A DNA stretch of 64,000 nt. Origin: Mogibacterium timidum ATCC 33093. GTDB lineage: Bacteria > Bacillota > Clostridia > Peptostreptococcales > Anaerovoracaceae. This document shows, in pieces, positions 1-8,545 of the stretch. The stretch is taken from positions 1 through 64,000 of the forward strand of contig NZ_JALU01000021.1 of assembly GCF_000525775.1 (NCBI RefSeq), in the 5' to 3' direction. Under the pieces are notes generated by a model. That model worked only from the letters and a program-made list of their open reading frames with translations. It searched no databases and was not told where the DNA came from. Position 1 is the stretch's first letter. The number at the start of each line of letters is the position of its first letter. Both the position numbers and the translations under genes were made by a program.

Positions 1-55
1 CAGAGAAGGCGGAAGAACAGTAGGCTCCGGCGTAGTAACGGAGATCATCGAGTAA
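1..55 (+). CDS. tuf: Elongation factor Tu, C-terminal end (partial)
   Basis: Only the last 17 codons and the TAA (53-55) are inside the window; codons begin at base 2. They read REGGRTVGSGVVTEIIE, the almost invariant C-terminus of EF-Tu domain III. EF-Tu delivers aminoacyl-tRNA to the ribosome. In many Firmicutes tuf is followed closely by rpsJ of the S10 operon; here rpsJ is 17.8 kb away. The identity comes from this short but very conserved tail, and the rest of the gene lies to the left of the window. Confidence 0.93.
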   Translation, partial: REGGRTVGSGVVTEIIE

Positions 56-89
56 TCCCGATATAGGAGAAAGACCGCCAAAAGAGTAA

Positions 90-132
90 AAAGTACGGCT
101 GTCGCACAAAATGTGTGACAGCCGTACTTTTT
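90..132 (+). terminator. Bidirectional intrinsic terminator between tuf and the oxidoreductase operon
   Basis: The arms AAAGTACGGCTGTC (90-103) and GACAGCCGTACTTT (117-130) pair perfectly. A G-T wobble and four further pairs extend the stem to 19 bp with a 3-nt loop. A T run follows on the plus strand, and an A-rich stretch lies before it, giving a T run on the minus strand. It can therefore end tuf transcripts and those of the convergent minus-strand operon. Confidence 0.92.
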
Positions 133-209
133 GTCAGAATATTCTTGCAGTGGAGAGGTGCCCCCTGCATTCGGTATCGGATATATCGGTTAATATGGGA
201 GCGTCAGCT

Positions 210-749
210 TTAGACAAAATCATACCCCGCTTTTAATGCTGCAGTATTTTTAGCGGTAAAAGCGGACTTCCCTTTATCGCTAAAATATTTAGTCATAGCA
301 TCGTTATATGCATCAAAAGATAAAATATGAGTCTTTTTCAACATAGCGCCGATCATTGCTATGTTAGCGCCCTTCGGATTATTAACTTCCGCAGCAAGAG
401 CTTCGGTATCAACCTTTGTTACGTTAATATCCTCTCTATATTCCCTGTCATCAGGAACAAGCGAGGCATTAACAAAAAGATGACCGCCGCATTTGATTTG
501 ACCTTCAAACTTTGTAATTGCAGGTTCATTCAAAGTAACAAGTATGTCTATGTTTTTTACATATGGGCTCGCAATTTCACTGTCGCTCGCTTTAACCATG
601 CAGTTGGCTGTTCCCCCTCGCATCTCCGAACCGTAAGACGGGTACCAAGTGATATTTTTACCGCTACGGTGAAAAGCATATGCCATCAGCATACCTGTAG
701 TTAACACGCCCTGACCACCGAAGCCGGAGCAAATTATCTCAATATTCAT
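210..749 (-). CDS. 2-oxoacid:ferredoxin oxidoreductase, gamma subunit
   Basis: This 179-residue protein has the gamma-subunit signature: CSGFGGQGVLTTGMLMAYA at the N-terminus and the WYPSYGSEMRGGTANCMV segment near residues 35-52. The gamma subunit belongs to the cytoplasmic, CoA-dependent complex that oxidatively decarboxylates 2-oxoacids to acyl-CoA and reduces ferredoxin. Its ATG overlaps the stop of the beta gene by 4 nt, so translation is probably coupled. It is the last gene of a four-gene minus-strand operon and ends 77 bp from a strong terminator. Length is normal for the family. Substrate cannot be read from this subunit alone. Confidence 0.93.
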   Translation of the reverse strand: MNIEIICSGFGGQGVLTTGMLMAYAFHRSGKNITWYPSYGSEMRGGTANCMVKASDSEIASPYVKNIDILVTLNEPAITKFEGQIKCGGHLFVNASLVPDDREYREDINVTKVDTEALAAEVNNPKGANIAMIGAMLKKTHILSFDAYNDAMTKYFSDKGKSAFTAKNTAALKAGYDFV

Positions 750-1483
750 ACTTTTTCACCATCCTTTATAAACTCTCCCAACGGATAAACCCCTTTAACA
801 ACATTCTTCATATGATGAATTGCATCTATTGGAGTAACATTCCAGTTTGTAGGACATGGAGATAGGATTTCGATTAATGAAAAGCCTTTGTTATCCATCT
901 GATTTTTAATCCCCTTGGCAATATAGGCTTTGGTTTTTCGTATATCTGAAGGGGTATCAACACTTCCTCTTGCAAGATATGCTATTTTATAGGGCTTAAG
1001 AGCCTCGGTAATATCAAATGGAGGACCGCTTCTTTTGATATCCCTGCCTGATGGAGAAGATGTTGTTTTTTGCCCTTCAAGAGTAGTAGGTGCCATTTGT
1101 CCTCCAGTCATTCCGAACACCTGGTTGTTCACCACAATTACCGTTATGTTTTCATTCCTTATCGCACTCCACACTGTGTGAGACATACCTATTGAATATG
1201 CTGCACCATCGCCGTGATATGCTGTAACCAGGTTTGATTTTCTGGCACGCTTAACCCCGGAAGCTGTAGGAAGAACTCTTCCATGAGCGGCTCCTACGAA
1301 ATCCGCATTTGTGGAGTACATTAAAAGCGAGCAACAAGCTACGTCTACAACGGTAACTGAATTTTCTTCATAGCCCATCTCTACAATGTTTTCAAATAGC
1401 AGACGTCCAATAATGCCATGACCGCAACCCGGGCAAAATGACGTATTTCCCTGCATAATTAAGTCAGGTGCCTTAAGGTTCAT
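746..1483 (-). CDS. 2-oxoacid:ferredoxin oxidoreductase, beta (TPP-binding) subunit
   Basis: The 245-residue subunit carries thiamine pyrophosphate. FCPGCGHGI near residue 17 supplies conserved family cysteines. The GDGAAYSIG segment followed by VVNNQVFGMTGGQ is the TPP/Mg2+ motif (GDG...N...GMTGGQ). It does the decarboxylation and hands electrons to the iron-sulfur subunit. The start ATG at 1483 lies inside the end of the alpha gene (11-nt overlap) and its own stop overlaps the gamma start by 4 nt. This tight coupling is expected for subunits made in equal amounts. Confidence 0.94.
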   Translation of the reverse strand: MNLKAPDLIMQGNTSFCPGCGHGIIGRLLFENIVEMGYEENSVTVVDVACCSLLMYSTNADFVGAAHGRVLPTASGVKRARKSNLVTAYHGDGAAYSIGMSHTVWSAIRNENITVIVVNNQVFGMTGGQMAPTTLEGQKTTSSPSGRDIKRSGPPFDITEALKPYKIAYLARGSVDTPSDIRKTKAYIAKGIKNQMDNKGFSLIEILSPCPTNWNVTPIDAIHHMKNVVKGVYPLGEFIKDGEKV

Positions 1484-2573
1484 AAACTAACACCTCCTCT
1501 GCATCATCGTTTAAAATCTTCTTTGCAATATCCTCTGTGACGCTGCTTTCAGGTACATCAACGGAGCTTAAATATGCGTATATCGGCAGTCTCCCTTTTG
1601 TTGCCACTACTACATCGGATTTTAACTGTGCTGATATACTCATTTCCACAAGTAATATTCCCTTGCAGTGATCGGATAGATGCTCAAAGGCTTTGGCAGG
1701 AAACGGTGTGGCTGTTTTTAATCTAATTAAACCAAGCTTAACGCCGTCTTTACGTGCGGATTGTACAGCCTCTTTACAAATCCTTGAACTGATTCCGTAC
1801 GCAACGGCTACGATATCGGCATCTTCAACCTGAACTGATTCCCAACGTTGCTCATTTTCAGAAATCAATTTGATTTTATCTGCATAGATTTTTTCGTAGC
1901 CATAATAAGCTCCTTCGCAGAAATATGATACGTTAGTGATCTTTTTTCCGACTGTATTATTACTGCAGCCTTTTACAGTCCAATCAAATTTGTCAATATC
2001 ATGTTCTCTCATTTCAGGGAGAACCACACCCTCCATCATTTGACCTATTGCAGCATCTGATAGAATTAAGACAGGATGTCGATATTTTTCTGCGAGATCA
2101 TATGCAAGCAGGACGAAATCTACTGTCTCCTGAACAGATGCAGGTGTAAGAGTGATCACTATTGTGTCACCGTGACCATTCCCTTTTGTTGCTAATTCGT
2201 AGTCGCTTTGGCTTTGAAAAATATCTCCGAGTCCGCTACCCAGTCTGGCAACATCTACGATAACTGCCGGAAGATCTGCAGCAACCAGATAAGATATTCC
2301 TTCCTGGAGCAACGAAAAACCGGGACCTGCAGAGGTTGTCAAAACACGAGCCCCTGTCGCACTCGCTCCATATATCATATTGATTCCGGATAATTCATCT
2401 TCTGTCTGTATAAACTCACCTTCAACCTCCAACATACGCCAGGACATGTATTCCAGTATCTCCGTTTGAGGTGTTATAGGATATCCGCTGTAGAACCTGC
2501 AACCGGAGCGTATCGCAGCTTCAGCGAGAGCTTCGTTTCCTTTCATAATAACAGAGTTGCCTGTATTGCTCAT
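1473..2573 (-). CDS. vorB: 2-oxoacid:ferredoxin oxidoreductase, alpha subunit (VorB type)
   Basis: This is the pyrimidine-binding/transketolase-like alpha subunit, about 366 residues. The N-terminal MKGNEALAEAAIRSGC followed by YPITPQTEI is typical of VorB/KorA-type alpha subunits. I chose the ATG at 2573, encoding MSNTGNS, because GGAGG lies 11 nt upstream; an in-frame GTG at 2591 overlaps that Shine-Dalgarno and is less likely. From memory the protein most resembles the 2-ketoisovalerate (branched-chain) oxidoreductase alpha subunit, but 2-oxoglutarate or aromatic 2-oxoacids cannot be excluded. It follows the small ferredoxin-like gene and overlaps the beta gene. Confidence 0.88.
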   Translation of the reverse strand: MSNTGNSVIMKGNEALAEAAIRSGCRFYSGYPITPQTEILEYMSWRMLEVEGEFIQTEDELSGINMIYGASATGARVLTTSAGPGFSLLQEGISYLVAADLPAVIVDVARLGSGLGDIFQSQSDYELATKGNGHGDTIVITLTPASVQETVDFVLLAYDLAEKYRHPVLILSDAAIGQMMEGVVLPEMREHDIDKFDWTVKGCSNNTVGKKITNVSYFCEGAYYGYEKIYADKIKLISENEQRWESVQVEDADIVAVAYGISSRICKEAVQSARKDGVKLGLIRLKTATPFPAKAFEHLSDHCKGILLVEMSISAQLKSDVVVATKGRLPIYAYLSSVDVPESSVTEDIAKKILNDDAEEVLVYEP

Positions 2574-2594
2574 AAATAATTCACCCTCCACATA

Positions 2595-2810
2595 TCATAT
2601 TGCTTTTTTAATAACGGTTAGTGCGTAATCAGGGCAAACGACGTAACATGTGCCGCAGCTTACACATTTCTCTTGATTGATTGATATCATCTCGTAACCG
2701 TTTTCGTTTGTTTGTCCCGATAAGGAAATCGCTTTTGTAGGACAATTATGGAGACAATACAAACAACCTTTACAACGAGATGAATCATAGTATACTTTTT
2801 GTTCAATCAT
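2595..2810 (-). CDS. Two-[4Fe-4S] ferredoxin-like delta subunit of the oxidoreductase
   Basis: This small 71-residue protein has two classical CxxCxxCxxxCP clusters: CKGCLYCLHNCP near residue 14 and CVSCGTCYVVCP near residue 49. It is the electron-transfer subunit that takes electrons from the TPP subunit to external ferredoxin. It is first in the minus-strand operon and is preceded by AAGGAG-type sequence. Having it as a separate gene gives the four-subunit (delta-alpha-beta-gamma) arrangement found in many anaerobes. Confidence 0.92.
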   Translation of the reverse strand: MIEQKVYYDSSRCKGCLYCLHNCPTKAISLSGQTNENGYEMISINQEKCVSCGTCYVVCPDYALTVIKKAI

Positions 2811-2853
2811 TTAAATCTCCTTTCTCTGTCTTGCAACCAAATATAATTAATAC

Positions 2854-2863
2854 ATGTATACAT
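2854..2863. promoter_or_regulatory. Candidate GntR/FCD operator (ATGTATACAT)
   Basis: A perfect 10-bp palindrome with a GTATAC core sits over the likely -10 of the minus-strand operon. A second GTATAC (2987-2992) overlaps the -10 of the divergent dehydrogenase gene. GTATAC-centred palindromes are typical targets of FCD-type GntR regulators, and such a regulator is encoded at 7737-8393. The regulatory link is inference. Confidence 0.45.
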
Positions 2864-2883
2864 ATATTAGGTGTTTTTAGCAA
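2855..2883 (-). promoter_or_regulatory. Putative promoter of the oxidoreductase operon
   Basis: On the minus strand TTGCTA (2883-2878) and TATACA (2860-2855) are spaced by exactly 17 nt, about 45 nt upstream of the first gene. The -10 overlaps the GTATAC palindrome. It is a moderate match to the sigma-A consensus. Confidence 0.45.
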
Positions 2884-2966
2884 ACATGTTAAAAACAAAG
2901 GGATACAAGTCGAAATATCATGAATAATAGCGGCTATAAAATTAAAATCAAAGATTTTAATTTATG

Positions 2967-2995
2967 TTGACTATAGTTTAATGCAAGTATACAAT
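2967..2995 (+). promoter_or_regulatory. Putative promoter of the dehydrogenase-synthetase-carrier operon
   Basis: TTGACT (2967-2972) and TACAAT (2990-2995) are 17 nt apart and lie 47 nt upstream of the ATG at 3042. A GTATAC core (2987-2992) overlaps the -10, so a repressor bound there would block RNA polymerase. Confidence 0.6.
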
Positions 2996-3041
2996 AAAAG
3001 CAACCATTAAAGCGTTAATTGTTTGGACAGGAGGAGCAACC

Positions 3042-4193
3042 ATGAAAGAATTAAAACCTTATGTGACTGTTGAATGGAATGATACCGAATCTGATGCTAA
3101 AGGATGGTTGTGTGCTTTTAATTTTGTTAACCATTATTGTGGCGGTGGTACGAGAATGCATCCTACCGTGACAAAAGAAGAAGTTGAGAGACTTGCTACT
3201 ACAATGGGCTATAAGTATAAAGCATGCGAATCTTTGACAACAGGCGGTTGCAAAGGAGGCATTGTATATGATTACAAAAAGCCTGATGCAAAGGATGTAC
3301 TCAGAAGATATATCCAAGCGATGGCTCCTTATATTAAAGCAGGAGTATCGTTGGGTGGCGATTTGGGTGTTGATTATGCGGATGTTCTGGAGATCTTTGA
3401 TGATATGGGCATCGGACTTCCGGCTACACAGGAGATGAGAAATAATCCCAAAATCCAACAGGGAATTAAGGATCATGACTATCTGTGCGGTCAGAAATAT
3501 GACGGTTTTCTGATGTACGATATGATAACCGGATACGGCTGCGCAGCAGGACTTGATGAAGCTTGGAAGGCTATGGGTAACGACAAGCCGGGAAGCGTTG
3601 TTGTTCAGGGCTTTGGTTGCGTTGGAGCATCAATGTGCAATTCTCTCGATAAGATGGGGTACAAAATAGTGGGAATTGCGGATGCCAATGGATTGGTTGA
3701 ATGCCAAAGCGGACTTGATGTCAAAAAACTGATAGCTGGCAGGATGCCAAAGGGAGAACTGAATAAGAACGATTTTGAAGATAACTATATTTGGAGAAAA
3801 AACTCAGAGTGGCTTGATGTTGAATGCGATATTTTAGTGCCTGCCGCATTAGAGGATGTGATCAATGAAGACAATGTAGATCAAGTAAAGGCACAGCTTA
3901 TTGTTGAAGCTGCGAATATTCCGGTGACTGAAGAAGCGGAAAAAATTCTGGAGTCGCGAGGTGTAAATATCGCGGTTGATTTCATAGTTAATCTGGGGGG
4001 AATAAGAATTTATGAGGTTTCTGTATTCGGGCTTGTGGAATGCAAACCGGAGCTGATCGTGAAAGACACAGAAGATTTGGTAAGAAAAGATATCAGAATT
4101 GTATATGAAAAAGCGAAGGCCGAAGGGAAGACTGCCAGAGAGGTTGCTCGTGAACTTTTCAGACCTGATACTTTTGACACGCCTGATATTTAG
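3042..4193 (+). CDS. Glu/Leu/Phe/Val-family amino acid dehydrogenase
   Basis: The 383-residue protein belongs to the ELFV dehydrogenase family, which reversibly deaminates an amino acid to its 2-oxoacid with NAD(P)+. Residues 30-80 hold GGGTRMHPTV and TTGGCKGGIVYDY, placing the substrate/catalytic lysine in a CKGG context. The Rossmann glycine motif VVVQGFGCVGASM follows near residue 185. The length is between leucine dehydrogenases and glutamate dehydrogenases, and the active-site wording (GGCKGG) differs from both textbook types, so I leave the substrate open. AGGAGG precedes the ATG. It heads an operon with the ADP-forming synthetase and a carrier, opposite a VOR-like complex, which suggests it feeds 2-oxoacids into that complex. 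Confidence 0.85.
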   Translation: MKELKPYVTVEWNDTESDAKGWLCAFNFVNHYCGGGTRMHPTVTKEEVERLATTMGYKYKACESLTTGGCKGGIVYDYKKPDAKDVLRRYIQAMAPYIKAGVSLGGDLGVDYADVLEIFDDMGIGLPATQEMRNNPKIQQGIKDHDYLCGQKYDGFLMYDMITGYGCAAGLDEAWKAMGNDKPGSVVVQGFGCVGASMCNSLDKMGYKIVGIADANGLVECQSGLDVKKLIAGRMPKGELNKNDFEDNYIWRKNSEWLDVECDILVPAALEDVINEDNVDQVKAQLIVEAANIPVTEEAEKILESRGVNIAVDFIVNLGGIRIYEVSVFGLVECKPELIVKDTEDLVRKDIRIVYEKAKAEGKTAREVARELFRPDTFDTPDI

Positions 4194-4232
4194 GGTTTAA
4201 AAGCGTTAAATGCGGTAGACAAGGGGTGTGAT

Positions 4233-6356
4233 ATGAGTATCGACAAATTGTTAAGGCCTAAGAGAGTAGCCGTGATAGGTGCAAGTGAACAAGAGGGCTT
4301 CGGAGGTGATACCTGTCGAAATATAATAGACATTATGGATAAAGACAGGTATTACTTTGTTAATCCAAACAGAGATCATGTTCTCGGTATAAAGTGCTAC
4401 CATTCCGTGGAAGAGATTCCAAATAATATAGATTTGGCTGTCATTTGCACACCGATGAGAACAGTGGAAGACATTATTAAAAGCTGTGCAAAAAAAGGTG
4501 CGGGAGGCGCTGTAGTATACGCAAGCGGCTACAGCGAAGTAGGAACGGCTGAAGGCAAAAGGGCGGAGGACAGCCTCAAGAAGCTATGCGATGAACTGGA
4601 CGTTTCTCTTATGGGACCAAATTGTGCTGGCTTTATAAACTATATTGACGAGGTGAGTTCCTTTGCCTTTATTTCAAACAAAAGAGATAGACGTGGGCAC
4701 GTTGGTTTTATTTCTCAAAGCGGACAATTAGTATTGAGCATGATGGACAGGCCTGGAACCGGTTTTTCTTATGTTATTTCGGCCGGTAACAGTAAACTCG
4801 TTACTATGGACGATTATCTTGACTTCCTGGTGGATGATGAGGAAACAAGAGTTATAGCTATGTATTTGGAGGGTGTTAAGAATCCTTATACATTTGTGAA
4901 GGCTTTAAAAAAGGCAAGAGTAAAAAATAAACCTGTGGTCATATTAAAAACAGGGAAATCGAGAAAAGCTCAGGAAATCGCGGCATCGCATACCGGAAGT
5001 CTGTCGGGAAGCGATAATGTATTTGATGCGCTTTTTGAAAAGTACGGGGTAATCAGAGTTGATGATTTAGAAGAATTAACCTCTACATCTCAGGCCATTG
5101 CGTGTTTAAAGGATATGCCGAAGGGACATAAGCTGGCTTCCATCAGTCTTTCCGGCGGAGAGACCGGGATATGTGCCGACTTAGGAGAAATTTACGGTGT
5201 AGAATATGCGGATTTATCACAGAAGACAATGGACGATATAAAGGAGATTATTCCGCCTTATGCAGATCCCAACAATCCCCTCGATATAACTGCAACTCTG
5301 TCATATGACATTGGAAAGTTTTCCAAAGCACTGGAAATTTTGATGAAAGATCCAGAGGTTGCGATGGTGGCGATTGGTTATACGCTCCTTGATAAGATTG
5401 CAGATAACGCTATTTACTATATGTACGAGTCGATGAAAATAGTATCAGGGAATACGTGGACGAAGCCGATGGTCATGGTTCCTTTTGTTGAAATGTCGAG
5501 GAATATCGAGTATGTAAATAAGCTGAAGGGGATCCATGTTCCGGTTCTACCGCCTGCCCAGTACGCATTTAAGATAATATCAAATATTTTGAGACTATCG
5601 CTCAGGCATCCTCAGGATTATGAATTCATCCCTGACGACGGTTTAAAAAAAGAATGGACGGCATCGGAGGAAAGGATTGCATTGTCCGAGTACGAGAGCA
5701 AAAAATATCTTGAAGCAAGGGGAATCAAGCTTGATCTATACGATTTAGCAAAAAGTGAAGATGAATCTGTTGAAATCTTTGACAGGATAAGGCGAATGAC
5801 CAATAATCCGTCAGCTAAAGTTGCAGTTAAAATTGACAGCAGGGATATTTTGCATAAATCGGATATAGGTGGTGTAATTTTGAATCTTGATACTGGAGAA
5901 GCCGTCAGGCATGCGTATAGAACTGTTCTTGACAGAGCTGAGCGGGAATGCCCGGAAGCTGTGATCAACGGTGTTCAAGTCGTCCTGATGGCAGAACCGG
6001 GGGTTGAAATGATCATAGGAGTCAATAACGATAAGAGCTTTGGACCGACAATTCTGTGTGGGCTCGGCGGCATATTTGTCGAGCTGTTTAAGGATGTTTC
6101 TCTGTCTATCGCTCCTCTTTCAAGAAAAGAGGCAGAAAACATGCTATATAAACTTAAGTCTTTTAAATTACTTGATGGATATAGAGGGGCTCCTAAATGC
6201 AACATCGACGATATGATCGACGTTTTAATTAAGATTGCAGATCTTGCCTTCAGAGAGAGAGAGAGTTTGTTAGAGCTTGATATTAATCCTGTGTTTGTAA
6301 GAGAAGATGGCATAACTATTGCAGATGCATTGGTTGTGTGTAGAGGAATTCGCTGA
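4233..6356 (+). CDS. Acyl-CoA/acetate-CoA ligase (ADP-forming), fused alpha-beta
   Basis: The 707-residue enzyme fuses both halves of ADP-forming acyl-CoA synthetase. The N-terminal CoA-binding domain starts RPKRVAVIGASEQEG. A succinyl-CoA-ligase-like part follows with GHVGFISQSGQLVLSM (near 155) and AASHTGSLSGSDN (near 252). The C-terminal ATP-grasp domain carries AVKIDSRDILHKSDIGGV near residue 530. It converts acyl-CoA, ADP and phosphate to free acid, CoA and ATP. In this operon it would conserve energy from the acyl-CoA made by the oxidoreductase. A good RBS (AAGGGG) precedes the ATG. The acyl chain it prefers cannot be told from sequence. Confidence 0.92.
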   Translation: MSIDKLLRPKRVAVIGASEQEGFGGDTCRNIIDIMDKDRYYFVNPNRDHVLGIKCYHSVEEIPNNIDLAVICTPMRTVEDIIKSCAKKGAGGAVVYASGYSEVGTAEGKRAEDSLKKLCDELDVSLMGPNCAGFINYIDEVSSFAFISNKRDRRGHVGFISQSGQLVLSMMDRPGTGFSYVISAGNSKLVTMDDYLDFLVDDEETRVIAMYLEGVKNPYTFVKALKKARVKNKPVVILKTGKSRKAQEIAASHTGSLSGSDNVFDALFEKYGVIRVDDLEELTSTSQAIACLKDMPKGHKLASISLSGGETGICADLGEIYGVEYADLSQKTMDDIKEIIPPYADPNNPLDITATLSYDIGKFSKALEILMKDPEVAMVAIGYTLLDKIADNAIYYMYESMKIVSGNTWTKPMVMVPFVEMSRNIEYVNKLKGIHVPVLPPAQYAFKIISNILRLSLRHPQDYEFIPDDGLKKEWTASEERIALSEYESKKYLEARGIKLDLYDLAKSEDESVEIFDRIRRMTNNPSAKVAVKIDSRDILHKSDIGGVILNLDTGEAVRHAYRTVLDRAERECPEAVINGVQVVLMAEPGVEMIIGVNNDKSFGPTILCGLGGIFVELFKDVSLSIAPLSRKEAENMLYKLKSFKLLDGYRGAPKCNIDDMIDVLIKIADLAFRERESLLELDINPVFVREDGITIADALVVCRGIR

Positions 6357-6400
6357 AAGATAAAAGATATAAGTCGCAGAAGGAGGACATAGCGGTAGCT

Positions 6401-7672
6401 ATGTATGATGCTATGAACACGAATAATAGTAGAGCACAAAAATATTTGAGTATAATGGCACTGGGATTTGCGGGAGGAAGTATTTATTTAATTCCATTTA
6501 TAAGGTATGTTTTTTATACATGGCAAGCCGATGCCATGATGATTACGAATCAACAATTAGGGATTCTGAGCACGATGTACGCTATAGGTAATACCCTTCT
6601 TTACATACCCGGTGGAATTGTATCGGACAAGTTTTCTACAAAGAAATGTTTGTTGTTCTCGCTTATGTCGACAACAGTACTGACATTTATGTTTGCCATG
6701 AGGGTTAATTCTTATTCGTTGGCTTTGGTCATTTGGTTGTTATTCGCATTTACTACTACCTTTCTTTTTTGGTGCGCTTTGATGAAAACGATACGCATGT
6801 TAGGCAGTGAAAGTGAGCAGGGCTTTCTGTTCGGACTGTATTATATGGGTAACGGACTTTCGGGCGCACTGATTAACACGATTGCTCTAAAGTTCACATC
6901 GGAAGGAGCAAGTGCTGTAAGTAATTTTAAAGTGGGAGTATATGTGTATGGAGCTTCCACATTGGTTGCATTTATCTTGATATTCTTTTTCGTAAAGGAT
7001 ACGAGAGGGAGCGAAGAAGCGGAAGATGAAAAATTCAGATTCAATCAGGTTGGAGCCTTATTGAGAAATCCGGCGTTATGGTTGTTTTCAGCCATCGTAT
7101 TTACCGGGTATGCGCTGTTTTCATCTGCAAGTTATTTGACCCCGTATTTAACTGATGTAGTTGGACTTTCACCTACGCAGTCCGGTTATTTATCCATTGT
7201 TCGTTCATATATTTTCTATATTTTTTCACCTATTAGCGGCATTATAGCGGATAAAGTCTTCAAATCTACAAGCAAATGGTTTATGTTGTTGTACGTGATA
7301 TTAACCTTGCTATATATAGGAATTATTTTGATTCCATCTTCTGTAAGTTCAGGTTTCATAGGCTTATATTCTTTGCTTCCGGGACTGTTCGGATTGGCGT
7401 TATATGGCATAATATTTTCAGTTGCCAGCGAAGCAAAAATACCGGTTGCATTAATGGGAACGGCAGTGGGAATTGTATCAATCGTAGGTTACTCATCGGA
7501 CTTCTTTGCGCCGGCTTTATTCGGAAGATGGATTGACAATGCTGAGAAAGCGGGGAGCTTGACGCTGGGATATAATAAAATATTTATATTCTTAGCGATA
7601 TGTTGTATTGTAGGATTAGTTGCTTCCGCATTGATATTCAGAAATACCAAAAGAAAAGCGAAAGAATGCTAA
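6401..7672 (+). CDS. MFS transporter
   Basis: This is a 423-residue polytopic membrane protein with about 12 hydrophobic segments. The signature IPGGIVSDKFSTKKCLL (near residues 70-90) is the MFS loop 2-3 motif, partly repeated as SGIIADKVFKSTSKW in the second half. AGGAGG at 6381-6386 is 14 nt from the ATG at 6401 and 26 nt from the next ATG, so 6401 is preferred though the spacing is long. Third in the fermentation operon, it probably imports the amino acid or exports the acid product; direction and substrate are inference. Confidence 0.86.
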   Translation: MYDAMNTNNSRAQKYLSIMALGFAGGSIYLIPFIRYVFYTWQADAMMITNQQLGILSTMYAIGNTLLYIPGGIVSDKFSTKKCLLFSLMSTTVLTFMFAMRVNSYSLALVIWLLFAFTTTFLFWCALMKTIRMLGSESEQGFLFGLYYMGNGLSGALINTIALKFTSEGASAVSNFKVGVYVYGASTLVAFILIFFFVKDTRGSEEAEDEKFRFNQVGALLRNPALWLFSAIVFTGYALFSSASYLTPYLTDVVGLSPTQSGYLSIVRSYIFYIFSPISGIIADKVFKSTSKWFMLLYVILTLLYIGIILIPSSVSSGFIGLYSLLPGLFGLALYGIIFSVASEAKIPVALMGTAVGIVSIVGYSSDFFAPALFGRWIDNAEKAGSLTLGYNKIFIFLAICCIVGLVASALIFRNTKRKAKEC

Positions 7673-7680
7673 TTGATATC

Positions 7681-7717
7681 AAAGGGTGTCTTGAAATTGG
7701 TTTTTAGACACCCTTTT
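7681..7717. terminator. Bidirectional terminator between the MFS gene and gntR
   Basis: AAAGGGTGTCT (7681-7691) pairs with AGACACCCTTT (7705-7715) around a 13-nt T-rich loop. It lies in the 64-bp gap between convergent genes. T residues follow on the plus strand and, via the A run, on the minus strand. Confidence 0.8.
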
Positions 7718-7736
7718 GCGATTTGCGTAGCACCCG

Positions 7737-8393
7737 CTAAATCATGTCGGTATGTGCTGCATCCCAATGATTTTTCACCAGAAAATTTCTTAATTCCATC
7801 GTTTTCTTTTGTTTGATCAGACTTAATATCTCTCTATGCTGTGCGTTTAATTCTCTCAATACCGAAAACAGTTTATCACCCTCGGTTGAATGATAAAGAT
7901 AAGTTGGAATACTTGATTTAACATATTCTAATATTTTGATCAGTGCATAATTATCGCATTTGTTTACATAGACATTGTGGAAAGCCTCTTGATGAGAGTT
8001 GTAGCTTTCGAATTTTCTATATTTTATGTCAATATCCATCAGATCAATATATTCGTTCATAAGAAGATAATCCTCTTCTTTTAAATTATCCAGAGAAAGC
8101 ATAGCTGCATTTGCATCAAGTATTGCAATTACATAGTATGTGTCCAGTTTAGTTTTTATATCAAACTCCCTAACTTTATACCCTTTTTGAGGGACCTTGT
8201 CGAGCAGGTGACTTGCCGAAAGATGAATTAATGCTTCTCTTACAGGTGTTCTGCTTACATTGAGTTCTTCACATATTTTCGATTCTGAAATTATAGTATT
8301 CTCATCATATACGCAATTTCTTATTCTGGTAAGAATTTCATTCTCTATATACTCTTTTGTGGAAATCAAAGTATTCACTCTAGTTTTCCTCAT
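7737..8393 (-). CDS. GntR-family transcriptional regulator with FCD ligand domain
   Basis: This 218-residue cytoplasmic DNA-binding protein has an N-terminal winged helix with the GntR signature SESKICEELNVSRTPVREAL (residues 37-56). It is followed by an all-helical FCD domain with candidate metal/ligand residues in HQEAFHNV and LNAQHREI. FCD regulators bind organic acids and usually control an adjacent catabolic operon, here most likely the fermentation genes whose two promoters carry GTATAC cores. There is no good Shine-Dalgarno for the ATG at 8393; a GTG five codons in has GAGG upstream and is an alternative start. Confidence 0.88.
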   Translation of the reverse strand: MRKTRVNTLISTKEYIENEILTRIRNCVYDENTIISESKICEELNVSRTPVREALIHLSASHLLDKVPQKGYKVREFDIKTKLDTYYVIAILDANAAMLSLDNLKEEDYLLMNEYIDLMDIDIKYRKFESYNSHQEAFHNVYVNKCDNYALIKILEYVKSSIPTYLYHSTEGDKLFSVLRELNAQHREILSLIKQKKTMELRNFLVKNHWDAAHTDMI

Positions 8394-8545
8394 AATAAAA
8401 TAAATTTCCTATACATCTACGCACACATTCTAGCATATCTTTGTGTCTAAATCAATTTATACAATTCACAATTCGTTTCTTTATTAAAGAATGTGTAAGA
8501 TCCTTTGTTAATATCAATAAATAGAAGTATGTGGTAAAATCATAG

